A DNA stretch of 64,000 bases from Stenotrophomonas maltophilia R551-3 (GCF_000020665.1 NC_011071.1:3772501-3836500); one strand, 5' to 3'. Positions 25,370 to 34,897 are shown, numbered from the stretch's first letter. The notes: generated from the letters alone by a model not told the origin. Numbers and translations are program-made.

Positions 25370-25464
25370 ACAGGGCGTGGCGCGTTTCCCTCGCGCGCCT
25401 GCCTGGGATTTGAGATAGATTTCACGTTTCCGAACCTACAACCGCCCTGGAGGGGGAGCCGCGG

Positions 25465-26406
25465 ATGCGCATCGGAATCGTCGTCGACTCGGCCTGCGAC
25501 CTGCCGCAGGCCTTCATTGCCGAACACAACATCGTGCTGCTGCCGATCACCGTACGCATCGGCGAAGCGGTGCTGGCCGATCATCGCGATGAGCAGGCCA
25601 CACTGAGCTTCCTGCATGCGCATGTGGCCGAGCACGGTGCTGAAGCGGAGACCATCGCCTTCAGCGTCAACCAGATCCGCGACCTGTTCCTGCAGCAGCT
25701 GGTGATCGATTACGACCACGTGTTCTGCATGACCATCACCAAGACCCGCAGCCCGATCCACGACAACGCGCTGCAGGCCAGTTTCGCCATCCTCAACGAC
25801 TACAAGCCGGTGCGGCAGGCAGCGGGCTACAACTCGCCGTTCGCGCTGCGCGTGCTCGACACCCAGAACCTGTTCGCCGCGCAGGCAGTGACCGCGGTGG
25901 AAGCGGTGCGCCTGCGCGACAGCAACGCCAGCGTGCAGCAGATCCGCGAGCGGCTGGAAGAACTGGCCGGCAACGTACACGGCTACATGGTCACCCGCGA
26001 CCTGTACTACATGCGTGCGCGCGCACGGCACAAGGGCGATCGCAGCGTCGGCCTGCTCAGCGCCGCACTGGGCAGTGCGCTGGACATCAAGCCGGTGCTG
26101 CACGGTTACCGCGGCGAGACCGGGCCGGTGGCCAAGATCAAGGGCTTCGACAACGCCGTGCAGAAGCTGTTCGCGGTGGTCGGCCAGCGGGTTCGTGCCG
26201 GGCTGATGACACCGACGGTGTGCGTCAGCTACGGCGGTGAGCTGGAAGAGCTGCGCACCCTGCCCGGCTATGCACAGCTGAAAGAGGTCTGCGCCACCCA
26301 TGGCGTGACCGTGTACGAATCGGTGATGAGCCTGACCGGCATGGTCAATGTCGGCAAGGGCGCGGTCACCGTGGGCTTCGCCGATGGGCCGCATCGGTTT
26401 GAATGA
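25465..26406 (+). CDS. DegV family fatty-acid-binding protein
   Basis: A cytoplasmic protein of 313 residues. The start MRIGIVVDSACDLP is the typical DegV beginning, followed by LLPITVRIG, TITKTRSPIHDNALQA (the fatty-acid head-group loop TxSRSG-like, here TKTRSP) and ALDIKPVLHGYRGE. In Firmicutes DegV/FakB proteins present fatty acids to the kinase FakA; no FakA-like gene is visible here, and this proteobacterial branch has no established role. A GGAGGGGGAGCC ribosome-binding region precedes the ATG. It appears monocistronic or with the small gene that follows. Confidence 0.88.
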   Translation: MRIGIVVDSACDLPQAFIAEHNIVLLPITVRIGEAVLADHRDEQATLSFLHAHVAEHGAEAETIAFSVNQIRDLFLQQLVIDYDHVFCMTITKTRSPIHDNALQASFAILNDYKPVRQAAGYNSPFALRVLDTQNLFAAQAVTAVEAVRLRDSNASVQQIRERLEELAGNVHGYMVTRDLYYMRARARHKGDRSVGLLSAALGSALDIKPVLHGYRGETGPVAKIKGFDNAVQKLFAVVGQRVRAGLMTPTVCVSYGGELEELRTLPGYAQLKEVCATHGVTVYESVMSLTGMVNVGKGAVTVGFADGPHRFE

Positions 26407-26483
26407 GGGCCAACGCGGGCTGGAATCTGCACAACGATTCCACCGCGACTGTGCCAGTCTTCCCGCACTTCAAGGAGAACTCC

Positions 26484-26822
26484 ATGCCTGCGCAGTACCA
26501 CATCAGCCTGCCCGACCCGTCCAAGGCCCGCGGCAATGATCCTGACCTGTCCTTCCATTCGCAGGGCGCCGCCGGTTTCGCCGAAGAGCTGCAGGATGCG
26601 CTGCGCAATGGCAGCCTGTTCGAGCGCTGGAAGGCCAAGCAGCCTGACCCGGACGCGGTGGAACCGCAGTGGGGCGTAACCGACCCGGACGCCACCGTTA
26701 CCGGCGAACAGAAGGACCTGCGCATCAACCTGGTGGCCACCACCCGTATTGACAGTGACGTGTTCAAGCAGCGCCTGCGCCTTCTGGCCGGCAGCCATTG
26801 GGAGCTGCGCGACGTGCGTTGA
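26484..26822 (+). CDS. Small conserved hypothetical protein
   Basis: A soluble protein of 112 residues that I do not recognise. AAGGAG stands 6 nt before the ATG at 26484, so this start is well supported; the frame extends upstream but without a site. The sequence begins MPAQYHISLPDPSKARG and has neither signal peptide nor membrane segment; the composition is acidic-polar with a helical SQGAAGFAEELQDALRNG stretch. It lies 77 bp after degV in the same direction. Confidence 0.7.
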   Translation: MPAQYHISLPDPSKARGNDPDLSFHSQGAAGFAEELQDALRNGSLFERWKAKQPDPDAVEPQWGVTDPDATVTGEQKDLRINLVATTRIDSDVFKQRLRLLAGSHWELRDVR

Positions 26823-26832
26823 GGCAACCGCC

Positions 26833-27021
26833 CGCCGGGCATGGCCCGGCGCTACCGCCCGCACGTCGTGATCGGCCCGGCGCCGATGGGCGTGCTCTGG
26901 TAGATGCCAACCTTGGTTGGCGCTTGCACAAACGGCTGCCAACCAAGGTTGGCAACTACCAAGCCGCAGGGCATGGCCCGGCGCTACCGACACGATGGAT
27001 AGCGCCGGGCCATGCCCGGCG
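26833..27021. repeat. Cluster of five GTAG palindromes
   Basis: Five repeat units fill the gap between two convergent genes: GCCCGGC-type units at 26833-26855 (minus), 26966-26986 (minus) and 26999-27021 (plus, starting ATAG), and an inverted pair of the TGCCAACCTTGGTTGGCA subtype (26900-26921 and 26935-26959). It is the densest cluster in this window and shows two subtypes nested in each other. Confidence 0.85.
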
Positions 27022-27032
27022 TTTCCATTTCC

Positions 27033-28445
27033 CTACCAGCCACCGCCCAGCGCGCGGTACAGCTCCACCCGCGCGATCGCAGCCGTGGCCTGGCTGTTGG
27101 CCAGTGCAGCCTGGTTGTCCAGCGCGATGCGCTGGGTGGTCAGCACATCCAGCATGTCGACCACGCCAGCCTGGTACTGCCGGCGCGCCGCGCCCAGTGC
27201 GCTCTCGCTCTCGTCCACCGCCACATGCAGCTGCACCGTGCGCTGCTGCTCGGCGGCATAGCCATCGATGGCGTCGTCCACTTCATGCCAGGCCTGCAGC
27301 ACGGTACGGCGGAACTGCAGCGCCGACTGTTGCTGCTGCAGCCTGCTCAGCGCGAGGTTGGCCTTCAGCCGCCCGCCCTGGAAGATCGGTACGCTGATCG
27401 ACGGGCCGATGCTGAAGCGGTGCGCGTTCCAGCCATCCAAATCATCCAGCTGCTTGGCCTGGAACCCAGCGTCGCCATTCAAGGTGATGCGCGGCAGGAA
27501 ACTGGCCTTGGCCACGCCGATGCCGGCGGTTGCCGCATGCAGTGCCGCTTCGGCACGACGGATGTCCGGGCGACGCTCGGCCAGTTCGCTGGGCACCCCC
27601 ACCGCTACGGCCGGCAGCGCCGGCCAGTCGCGGCGTGCATCCTGCAGCTGCGCGTCCAGCGCCTGCGGCGGCTGCGCCAGCAGGAACGCCAGCGCATTGC
27701 GCAGCTGCGATTCACGATGCCGCAGCGGCGCGATGCGGGCCTGCAGCGATGCCACCTGCGCGGACGCGCTGGACACCTGCAGCGTGCTGGCCACGCCCTG
27801 TTGCTGGCGTGCCTCGGTCAGGCGCTTCATGTCGAGGGCGATGCTGAGGTTGTCCTCGGTGATCGCCAGCAGCTGCCGCGTCGCGCGCAGCTGCAAGTAA
27901 TCACGCGCGGTTTCCGCCAGCAGCGCGATGCGCACAGCGTGTGCATCCTCCTCGGCCATCTGCACGCGTGCGTCGGCCGCTTCCACCTGGCGGCGCACAC
28001 GCCCCCACAGGTCCAGTTCCCAGCTCAGGCCGATGCCGGCCTGGAACAGCCCGTAGTCATCACGGCCGCCGTTGCCGGACGGATCATTCAGGCCCACCTC
28101 GCTGTTGCGTGAACGCACGCCACTGGCGCTCGCGCTGACGCTGGGCAGGCGATCGGCGGCGGTGATGCCACGTGCGGCGCGGCTCTGCTGCACGCGGTTG
28201 GCGGCCAGCTGCAGGTCCAGGTTGGCCGCGAGCACCTGGCCGGCAAGCTGCGCCAGCAGTGGATCGTCGAAGCCGGCCCACCAGGCCGCGTCCTGGTCGA
28301 TGGCGTTGCCGGCGACCGCCTCACCCTGCCAGTGGCTGGGCAGTTCCGCCTGCGGGCGTACGAAGTCCGGACCCATCGTGCAGGCAGCCAGGGCCGTGCA
28401 CAGGCTGGCCGCAACGAAGGTGCGGAACAGGGTGACTGCGCTCAT
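27033..28445 (-). CDS. Outer-membrane efflux lipoprotein (TolC/NodT family)
   Basis: An outer-membrane channel of 470 residues for tripartite efflux. A lipobox (LAACTMGPDF, Cys at about residue 22) marks it as a lipoprotein. Two OEP repeats follow with the characteristic helical-barrel segments (LAANLDLQLAANRVQQSRA, IGVAKASFLPRITLNGDAG, YQAGVVDMLDVLTTQRIALDNQ). Its ATG overlaps the stop of the adaptor gene (ATGA), so it is translated from the MFS-adaptor-channel transcript as the last cistron. Confidence 0.92.
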   Translation of the reverse strand: MSAVTLFRTFVAASLCTALAACTMGPDFVRPQAELPSHWQGEAVAGNAIDQDAAWWAGFDDPLLAQLAGQVLAANLDLQLAANRVQQSRAARGITAADRLPSVSASASGVRSRNSEVGLNDPSGNGGRDDYGLFQAGIGLSWELDLWGRVRRQVEAADARVQMAEEDAHAVRIALLAETARDYLQLRATRQLLAITEDNLSIALDMKRLTEARQQQGVASTLQVSSASAQVASLQARIAPLRHRESQLRNALAFLLAQPPQALDAQLQDARRDWPALPAVAVGVPSELAERRPDIRRAEAALHAATAGIGVAKASFLPRITLNGDAGFQAKQLDDLDGWNAHRFSIGPSISVPIFQGGRLKANLALSRLQQQQSALQFRRTVLQAWHEVDDAIDGYAAEQQRTVQLHVAVDESESALGAARRQYQAGVVDMLDVLTTQRIALDNQAALANSQATAAIARVELYRALGGGW

Positions 28446-29524
28446 GCACCCTCCCCGCTCTTGTGGCCCGGACTGTGCTGCACGCTCTGCGCGCGGGCGC
28501 GGCTGCCCAGGTCAACACTGGCTTCCACCGACATGCCGGCACGCAGCTGGTCCAGCAGTGGCTGGCCGGGTTCCAGCACGATCTTGACCGGAATGCGCTG
28601 CACCACCTTGGTGAAGTTGCCGGTGGCGTTTTCCGGTGCGACGGCGGCGAAGGTGACGCCGGTGGCCGGTGCGATGCTGTCGATGTGCCCGCGCAGCGGC
28701 TTGCCCGGGAACACGTCCACCTTCAGCTCGACCTGTTGGCCGGCCTGCATGCGGGTCATCTGCGTTTCCTGGAAGTTGGCGACCACGAAGGCGCGCTTCA
28801 GCGGTACCACCGCAGCCACCGGCGTACCCGGGGTCAGGTAGGCGCCCACGCGTACCGCACGACGGCCGACCATGCCGTCGATCGGCGCGCGCAGCACGGT
28901 GTGCGACAGGTCCAGTTCGGCACGCGCCTGCGCCGCTTCTGCACGCTGTACCGCCGCCTGCGCGGCCTGCACGCCAGCGCTGAGGATGTCGGTGCGCTGG
29001 CGTGCGGTCGACAGCGCGGCCTGGCCCTGCTGCAGATGCGCACTGGCCACGGCCTGCTTCGACTGCGCCTGCTGCGCGTTCTGCACGGTGCCGGCGCCAT
29101 CACGGGCCAGTTCGCGGTAACGCTGCTGGTCGGCGCTGGCCAGGGTCAGTTCGGAGCGGCTGACATCGACACTGGCCCTGGCCTGTTCAATCAGCGAGTC
29201 CTGCTGGGCCAGTGCGGCCTGCGCGTTGGCCAGCTGTGCACGGGCGTTGGCGAGGTCGGCACGGGCCGCCTGCAGGGCCACCTGGTAGTCGCGGTCGTCG
29301 ATGCGGGCAAGCACGTCGCCCGCCTTCACCGACTGGTTGTCCTCTACTTCCACGGCACTGACGAAGCCGGGAATCTTCGGCGCGACCAGCGTGTAGTCGG
29401 CAACGACATAGGCATTGTTGGTGGTCTGGTGACCGCCGTCGCGCAGCAGCAGCCAGGCACCGATGGCCAGGGCCAGCACGCCCAGGCCCAGGCCGGTATT
29501 GAGAGTGGTTCGATTGATCGTCAT
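28442..29524 (-). CDS. HlyD/EmrA-type membrane-fusion protein
   Basis: A periplasmic adaptor of 360 residues anchored by one N-terminal membrane segment (LGLGVLALAIGAWLLL). It has a biotinyl-lipoyl half (VSAVEVEDNQSVKAGDVLARIDDRDY), a long coiled coil, the second lipoyl half (DLSHTVLRAPIDGMVGRRAV) and a C-terminal beta-barrel (VEASVDL). The order matches EmrA rather than AcrA proteins. It joins the MFS pump upstream (21 bp gap) to the outer-membrane channel downstream (4-bp overlap). Confidence 0.92.
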   Translation of the reverse strand: MTINRTTLNTGLGLGVLALAIGAWLLLRDGGHQTTNNAYVVADYTLVAPKIPGFVSAVEVEDNQSVKAGDVLARIDDRDYQVALQAARADLANARAQLANAQAALAQQDSLIEQARASVDVSRSELTLASADQQRYRELARDGAGTVQNAQQAQSKQAVASAHLQQGQAALSTARQRTDILSAGVQAAQAAVQRAEAAQARAELDLSHTVLRAPIDGMVGRRAVRVGAYLTPGTPVAAVVPLKRAFVVANFQETQMTRMQAGQQVELKVDVFPGKPLRGHIDSIAPATGVTFAAVAPENATGNFTKVVQRIPVKIVLEPGQPLLDQLRAGMSVEASVDLGSRARAQSVQHSPGHKSGEGA

Positions 29525-29545
29525 GAGGGGGTTCCTGCGAAAGGT

Positions 29546-31075
29546 TCAGGCCACGGCACGTGGCGGATGGATGCGGGTGGGCATCCAGGCAATGAGGGGA
29601 ATGAAGGCCAGCGCCACCAGCGCGACCACCCAGTACAGGTCGGCCGAGGTCAGCGCCTGCACCTGCGCATGCAGGCGCGCGCCCAGCTGCGGGCCCTCGG
29701 CCAGCCACGGCTGCTCGCCAAGGCGGTCGACCAGCACGGTGGAATGGAAATGACGGCGGCCCTGGGCGACGGCATCCAGCACGCCGCTGGCGAGCACGGC
29801 AGCAAAGCCCTTGACCGTGTTGAACCACGCCGAGGCGAACGGACCGTCCTGCGGTGCCAGCCCGCCAGTGGCCAGCATCAGCAGCGGCAACACCGCCATC
29901 GGCTGGGCGAATACCTGCAGCAGCTGTACCCACAGGAAGTTGTCGCGGATCCAGGCCACATCCAGATGCGAGCCCAGCCAGCAGGCCAAGGCCAGCATCG
30001 CCAGGCCGGTGGCCTGCACCCAGCGGCAATCCACTGCACGGATGTTCAGCAACGCCGCCACCAACGGCAGTGCGATCGCTTGTGGCAGCGCCACCCACAG
30101 CAGCATCGGTGCGGTCTGCAATGGCCGGTAGCCCTGAACGCTGGCCAGGAAACCGGAGGGAATCGAGATCACCGCCAGCAGCACGAACAGCACGCCGCCC
30201 AGGGTCACCAGCGAGTAGCTGAGGTTGCGGTTGGTCAGCAGCTGCAGCTTGAAGAATGGCAGCGGGTGGAACCATTCATTGATCATGAACAGCACCATCA
30301 GGCCGGCGCCGCCACCGATCATCAGGGTGATCATCGGCGAGTCGAACCAGTTCAGGCGCGGGCCCTGCACCAGGCCCAGCACCAGCAGCACCAGCGCCGG
30401 CAGGCCCAGCGCCAGGCCCACGCCATCGAACTGGGCAAAACGCTCCAGCCGCAGCGGGTCCTGTGGCAGGCCCCAGCTGACCATCGCCATGGCGGCCAGG
30501 CAGTACGGCACGATCTGCCAGAACGCCCAGTGCCAGCCCACCTGCTCGACCCAGAACGCGGCCAGCGGCGTGCCCATGCTCGGGCCGAAGGTGGCGGTCA
30601 ACGCGTAGCCGGCCAGGCCATACAACTTGATGCCGGGCGGCAGGAACCGCAGTGCCACGCTCATCAGCAGCGGCGGCAGCGCACCACCGCACAGGCCCTG
30701 CAGCGCGCGCAGCAGCAGGAACACCTGCAGGTTCGGGGCAAGCGGGCAGAGCACGCCCAGCACCATGAAGCCACCAATCATCACCAGCGCGAAGCGGCGC
30801 AGCGAGAAGGTGGCGGCACACCACGGGGCGAAGGCCATCGCGCTGACCGACATCGCGCTGTAGAGGGCGACGATCCAGCTGCCGTCGTCGACGCTGAAAC
30901 CCATCGCACCGCGGATGTCAGCCAGGGCGACCTTGGTGATGTTCTCGTTGAAGCCCGACACCAGCACCGCCAGCAGCACGCCACACAGGCCGACCAGAAC
31001 GCGGCGGTCGAGCCCGGGGGCGGCGGCAGGACGGGGCGCTGCAGCGGCCGGGACAGCGGCGGCCGGCGTACTCAT
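29546..31075 (-). CDS. MFS drug transporter, DHA2/EmrB-like
   Basis: An inner-membrane proton-drug antiporter of 509 residues with about 14 hydrophobic segments, as in the DHA2 family. Motif C-like residues (GPSMGTPLAAFWVE) and the opening NENITKVALADIRGAMGFSVDDGSW correspond to the EmrB TM1 region. I start at MSTPAAAVP (31075). It is the first gene of an operon pump-adaptor-channel, an order unlike the emrCAB (channel first) operon described in S. maltophilia. Substrate unknown; the LysR gene upstream is a likely regulator. Confidence 0.9.
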   Translation of the reverse strand: MSTPAAAVPAAAAPRPAAAPGLDRRVLVGLCGVLLAVLVSGFNENITKVALADIRGAMGFSVDDGSWIVALYSAMSVSAMAFAPWCAATFSLRRFALVMIGGFMVLGVLCPLAPNLQVFLLLRALQGLCGGALPPLLMSVALRFLPPGIKLYGLAGYALTATFGPSMGTPLAAFWVEQVGWHWAFWQIVPYCLAAMAMVSWGLPQDPLRLERFAQFDGVGLALGLPALVLLVLGLVQGPRLNWFDSPMITLMIGGGAGLMVLFMINEWFHPLPFFKLQLLTNRNLSYSLVTLGGVLFVLLAVISIPSGFLASVQGYRPLQTAPMLLWVALPQAIALPLVAALLNIRAVDCRWVQATGLAMLALACWLGSHLDVAWIRDNFLWVQLLQVFAQPMAVLPLLMLATGGLAPQDGPFASAWFNTVKGFAAVLASGVLDAVAQGRRHFHSTVLVDRLGEQPWLAEGPQLGARLHAQVQALTSADLYWVVALVALAFIPLIAWMPTRIHPPRAVA

Positions 31076-31229
31076 CGCCGGGCACCGATCCGTGCAGTGC
31101 ACGGCATATTGGGGGTCATTGGAATGCGCTCAGTGAAACTCCGGGGAGCGCAGTCTAGGGAGACGGTACCCTGCGAAAAATGGCGCGGCCGGCATCCCAG
31201 GCGTGCGTCCGGCGCACGCCTGCCGCCAA

Positions 31230-32147
31230 TCAGTGGCGAGCCGCCTCGACCGAATCGCACATGCTCTTGATCGCCCGCCGCAGCCACTGGTGGGCCGGAT
31301 CGTTGTCCATCCGCGGGTGCCAGGCCTGCACCAGCGCAACGGTACGCACCGGTACCGGCAACGGGAACATGCGCAGCGGCAGGCCCATGTGGGCGATGCG
31401 GTCGAGCATCACACTCGGCATCTGCGGCAGCACCAGGTCCGAATCGGCAGCGGCGAAGATCGCACCATGGAAGGTGGGAATCACCACCGCCACCCGCCGC
31501 TGCAGGCCCAGCGCTGCCAGCTCCTCGTCGATCGGTCCGTGCGCCAGGCCGCGCCGGGACACCGCGATGTGATCGCAGGCAGCGAAACGTTCGGCGCTGA
31601 TATCGCCATCGAACAAGGGATGGTCGGCGCGCGCCGCACCCAGCAGCGAGGTGGTGAACAGGTGCTGCACCTTGGTTTCCGGGCTGTGCTTGCCAGCGGT
31701 GCTGATGTACAGGTCGATTCGCCCCTGCACCATCGCATCATCATCGGTATCGCCCTCGGGTACGAAGCGCAGCATGCAGCCCGGTGCCTGCTGGCGGAAC
31801 ACCTCGCGCAGCCGCCCACCGTAGCTGCCGATGAACACATCGTTGGCGCGCACGCTGAAGGTCCGTTCCAGGGTTGCCATGTCCACTTCACGACCGGCAT
31901 TGAACACGCGGTGCGCCTGCTCGATGACGTCGCGGACCTGCTCGCGCAGTTCCAGCGCGCGCGGGGTGGGGGCCAGGCCGCGGCCGGCGCGCACCAGCAC
32001 CGGGTCGCCAAGCGCGGTCCGGATCCGGCCGAGGGTACGGCTCATCGCCGGCGCGCTCAGGTTCATCCGCCGCGCGGCGGCGGCCACGCTGCATTCGTCG
32101 ATCAGCACGTCCAGTGCCAACAACAGGTTCAGGTCCGGCAGGGGCAT
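31230..32147 (-). CDS. LysR-family transcriptional regulator, probable efflux-operon regulator
   Basis: A cytoplasmic regulator of 305 residues. The N-terminal winged helix (NLLLALDVLIDECSVAAAARRMNLSAPAMSRTLGRIRTALGD, split by the usual recognition helix) precedes a periplasmic-binding-like effector domain. GGAG upstream supports the start MPLPDLN at 32147. Unlike most LysR regulators it points toward, not away from, the efflux genes it adjoins (154 bp apart), so it may be co-transcribed with or read through into them. The NodD-like C-terminus gives no ligand hint. Confidence 0.88.
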   Translation of the reverse strand: MPLPDLNLLLALDVLIDECSVAAAARRMNLSAPAMSRTLGRIRTALGDPVLVRAGRGLAPTPRALELREQVRDVIEQAHRVFNAGREVDMATLERTFSVRANDVFIGSYGGRLREVFRQQAPGCMLRFVPEGDTDDDAMVQGRIDLYISTAGKHSPETKVQHLFTTSLLGAARADHPLFDGDISAERFAACDHIAVSRRGLAHGPIDEELAALGLQRRVAVVIPTFHGAIFAAADSDLVLPQMPSVMLDRIAHMGLPLRMFPLPVPVRTVALVQAWHPRMDNDPAHQWLRRAIKSMCDSVEAARH

Positions 32148-32288
32148 GACAGTCTCCAGTAAATCAGATGACTCTACGACACTCGTTATCGGCATGGAGT
32201 GCGTTTGACGCATTCATTGACTGCCGCGCACGGCATGGGTGCGCGCGGTGACATCGGCGACCATCCCCGTCCTGCAAAGGAGACATCC

Positions 32289-32735
32289 ATGTTCACTACC
32301 CTGCTGGTCGCCCTCGACGGTGGCCCCCAGCACGCACGCGTGCTGGACCTGGCCGCCGCCATTGCCGGCCCCCGCAGCCGCCTGCACCTGCTGTGCGTGC
32401 TCGACCCCGAATTCGCGCTGGCGGCCGATGCCAGCGAAGCCGACCGCATCGAGTACCCGGAAGCCGCCCGCCAGCGCTCGCGGGCCGAAGCGGTGCTGGC
32501 CGAAGCCCTGGCCGAGCTGCGCGAGCGCGGCGTCGACGCCATCGCGCAGATTCCCTCGGGTGACCCGGGCGAAGTGATCAGCGAGCAGGCCCGGCGCCTG
32601 AAGTGCGATCTGATCGTCATCGGCCACCGCCACCTGTCCCGCCTGGAACGCCTGTTCGAACCCTCGATCGGGCAATGGACCATCGACCACGCGCCCTGTC
32701 CCGTGCTGGTGGAAACCCGCGACCCACAACCCTAG
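32289..32735 (+). CDS. Universal stress protein (UspA family)
   Basis: A cytoplasmic single-domain Usp of 148 residues. It begins TLLVALDGG with the conserved Asp of the nucleotide site and ends with LIVIGHRHLSRLERLFEPSIGQW and APCPVLVE, a version of the GxxGx9GS/T ATP-binding loop in which the Gly residues are partly replaced (IGHRHL). ATP binding is therefore uncertain. A strong AAAGGAG precedes the ATG at 32289. The next gene begins 5 bp after its stop. Confidence 0.9.
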   Translation: MFTTLLVALDGGPQHARVLDLAAAIAGPRSRLHLLCVLDPEFALAADASEADRIEYPEAARQRSRAEAVLAEALAELRERGVDAIAQIPSGDPGEVISEQARRLKCDLIVIGHRHLSRLERLFEPSIGQWTIDHAPCPVLVETRDPQP

Positions 32736-32740
32736 CAACC

Positions 32741-33211
32741 ATGGCCTCCCGTTCCCCGTTGTTTCCCACCCGCGTCAACTACCGCGCCTTCGGCCGCCAG
32801 TTCGGCCGCGGCGAACAGGCACTGCTGGCGGCGATACGCCAGCTGCACGATCCTGATCAACAGGCCGATGGACTCGCCCAGCTGAGCAGCCTCGGTATTG
32901 ATCCCGAAGGCTGCGACGCGTTCGTCGGCCTGCTGCCGCTGCTGGCCACGCCCACCGCCCCGATCGACCTGCTGCCCGCCGGCTCACCGTTCATCGCGGC
33001 CAGCGAACTGGACCTGCTGGTCTGCCTCCTGCGCATCGCACAATGGCGGCATGCCCGCCCGCGCGAAGATGACGCACTGGCTCCGCTGCGCCAGCAGCTG
33101 GCGCGCTGTGCGATGGCCGTGCAGGCGGCAAACCTGCCGTTGCGCCAGCGCTCGTTGTCACCGGTCGGGCTGAGGTTGCTCGATCCCACTGGCTGGTTGC
33201 GGCAGCGCTGA
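32741..33211 (+). CDS. Hypothetical protein downstream of uspA
   Basis: A protein of 156 residues that I do not recognise. It starts 5 bp after the uspA stop and so is probably in the same transcript. It is predicted all-helical and soluble, begins MASRSPLFPTRVNYRAFGRQ, has a repeated-looking leucine-rich segment (DAFVGLLPLLATPTAPIDLLPAG), and carries no signal peptide. Codon use is like the neighbours. It converges on the diguanylate cyclase gene. Confidence 0.65.
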   Translation: MASRSPLFPTRVNYRAFGRQFGRGEQALLAAIRQLHDPDQQADGLAQLSSLGIDPEGCDAFVGLLPLLATPTAPIDLLPAGSPFIAASELDLLVCLLRIAQWRHARPREDDALAPLRQQLARCAMAVQAANLPLRQRSLSPVGLRLLDPTGWLRQR

Positions 33212-33265
33212 CCCGGCCGCGCCGCCCGTGCGCAATCACGCACGGGGACCGGGCACCCGGCGCGC

Positions 33266-34711
33266 TCAGCAATCCATCCTGCCGTGCGCACTGCCTTCGT
33301 CGTCGAGCACGTGCGCATGCAGGATCACCTGGTTGCGACCGGCACGCTTGGCGGCGTACAGGCCGGCATCGGCATCCGCCAGCAACTGATCGGCGCTGGC
33401 CAGAGCCGGCGGGTGCAGGTAGCCCACGCCGATGCTGATACTGACCGACCCTTCGGGCAGTGGCAGCGCCGCCACCGCCTCACGCAGGCGCTCGGCCAGC
33501 GCCAGCACGCCCGACAGCGGGCTTCCGGGCACGATCACCGCAAATTCCTCGCCGCCGTAACGGGCAACACTGTCACCGGCACGGCCGGCACTGATCTTCA
33601 GGACCGTGGCCACGGCCTGCAGGCAGCGATCCCCGGCTGGATGTCCGTGGCGGTCGTTGAAGACCTTGAAATGGTCGATGTCCAGCAACAGCAGCCCCAG
33701 CTCGCTGCCGCTGCGCCGCGCACGGTTCCATTCCGCCAGCAGCAGTGCATCGAACTCGCGCCGGTTGGCCACACCGGTCAGGCCATCCTGACGAGCGAGC
33801 TGGTCCAGCGATGCCTGCCGTTCCATCAAGTCCACCTGCAACAGGATGCTGCGCACGCCGAAGCCCAGCGTTGCCACCACGAAGCCAGTGACCGCCAGCG
33901 GCCGCGCATGGTCGACCACCAGGGTACCGACCACCAGCAGCAGCAATGGCAGGATCATCGGCCCCGCCGCCTGCACCGTTCTGCCCAGCCTCGGGTGCAT
34001 CACGAACGTCGGCGCGGGTGCCTGGCTCATCGCCAGCAACGCCAGCAGCAGGAACGGCAGGTCGATCAGCAGATCGTTGTAGGCACCGAAGGACTGTTCC
34101 GAGGTGTAGTGGTTGATGTAGTACGCCACCATCAGGTAGCCCACCGCGTAGATCGCCAGCGCGCGGAAGAAGTTGCGCCGCTCCGGAACGTCGCCCACCA
34201 GCCAGCGCACCACCGCAAACCCGGCAATGCACAGATTCTGGATATCGAACATGCGCTGCATGTTGGACAACGCGTGGTCGTCGATGTCGACGCGCGCGGC
34301 GAACGACTGCGCATGCACGAAGAACAGCACGCCCAGCAATGCGGCCATCGCCGCATCGATCAGGCTGATGCTCAGCCGCTCGCGGCGTGCACGGGCCAGG
34401 ATGAACACCAGCGGCACGCCGTACAGCACATACAGGAACAGGCTGGCCTGCGGCGTGACATCGGCACGGCCGGCACCGAGCGCGTCGATCATGTTGACGG
34501 CCATGCCACCCGCCCAGAGCAGCAGCGCCAGAGCGGTAGCGCGCCAGCCGAGTGCCGCACGGTCGCGGCGCGCCCGCCACAGGCAGGCCGCCGCCGCCAG
34601 CAACGGGGCACCCGTGAGGAACCCGAAGGAACCCGCACCGGCGGGACCCGGCCACAGGGCCACGACCAGGCCGTGGCACAGCACATACAGCAGCGCCAGC
34701 ACTACCGGCAT
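33266..34711 (-). CDS. Membrane-bound diguanylate cyclase (GGDEF)
   Basis: An inner-membrane enzyme of 481 residues that should make cyclic-di-GMP from two GTP. The N-terminal half has about nine hydrophobic segments in a MASE-like sensor (residues 1-290). The GGDEF domain holds RYGGEEFAVI (386-390), the metal Asp residues (LLDIDHFKVFND) and the inhibitory I-site RxxD as R377-D380. The active site is intact, so it is predicted active and product-inhibited. I start at MPVVLALLYV, where the first membrane segment begins; the frame upstream crosses repeats. Signal unknown. Confidence 0.92.
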   Translation of the reverse strand: MPVVLALLYVLCHGLVVALWPGPAGAGSFGFLTGAPLLAAAACLWRARRDRAALGWRATALALLLWAGGMAVNMIDALGAGRADVTPQASLFLYVLYGVPLVFILARARRERLSISLIDAAMAALLGVLFFVHAQSFAARVDIDDHALSNMQRMFDIQNLCIAGFAVVRWLVGDVPERRNFFRALAIYAVGYLMVAYYINHYTSEQSFGAYNDLLIDLPFLLLALLAMSQAPAPTFVMHPRLGRTVQAAGPMILPLLLLVVGTLVVDHARPLAVTGFVVATLGFGVRSILLQVDLMERQASLDQLARQDGLTGVANRREFDALLLAEWNRARRSGSELGLLLLDIDHFKVFNDRHGHPAGDRCLQAVATVLKISAGRAGDSVARYGGEEFAVIVPGSPLSGVLALAERLREAVAALPLPEGSVSISIGVGYLHPPALASADQLLADADAGLYAAKRAGRNQVILHAHVLDDEGSAHGRMDC

Positions 34712-34814
34712 GCATCCCCCGATCCGCAAGGCCGTATGGACGCACGATAGCCCCGCCCGCGCCACGGCCACGTGATCCAATACGGCAATACGACACTTCG
34801 CGTGCCCCGCCATG

Positions 34815-34887
34815 GTAGTGCCGGCCGCTGGCCGGCAATCCCGGGGAATCACAGGGCTGCAGGTTGCCGGCCAGCGGCCGGCACTAC
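34815..34887. repeat. Inverted pair of GTAG palindromes (GTAGTGCCGGCCGCTGGCC subtype)
   Basis: GTAGTGCCGGCCgctGGCCGGCA and its mirror form a dimer (34815-34838, 34864-34887) between the cyclase promoter and the fghA stop codon (34898 on minus). A related dimer is at 50533-50597. Confidence 0.85.
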
Positions 34888-34897
34888 CGGAAAGCCG

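Noticed and set aside
26833..27021. GTAG repeat cluster considered as a CRISPR array
   Set aside because: Units are palindromic, vary in orientation and subtype, lack uniform spacers, and no cas gene is present.
27033..31075. Efflux trio considered as emrCABsm
   Set aside because: Gene order is pump-adaptor-channel with a LysR regulator, not MarR-type EmrR followed by channel-adaptor-pump; assignment to that named operon would be unsafe.
28463..31270. 935-residue open frame antisense to the efflux operon
   Set aside because: Same artefact; the opposite strand encodes a full pump-adaptor-channel set with overlapping starts and stops.
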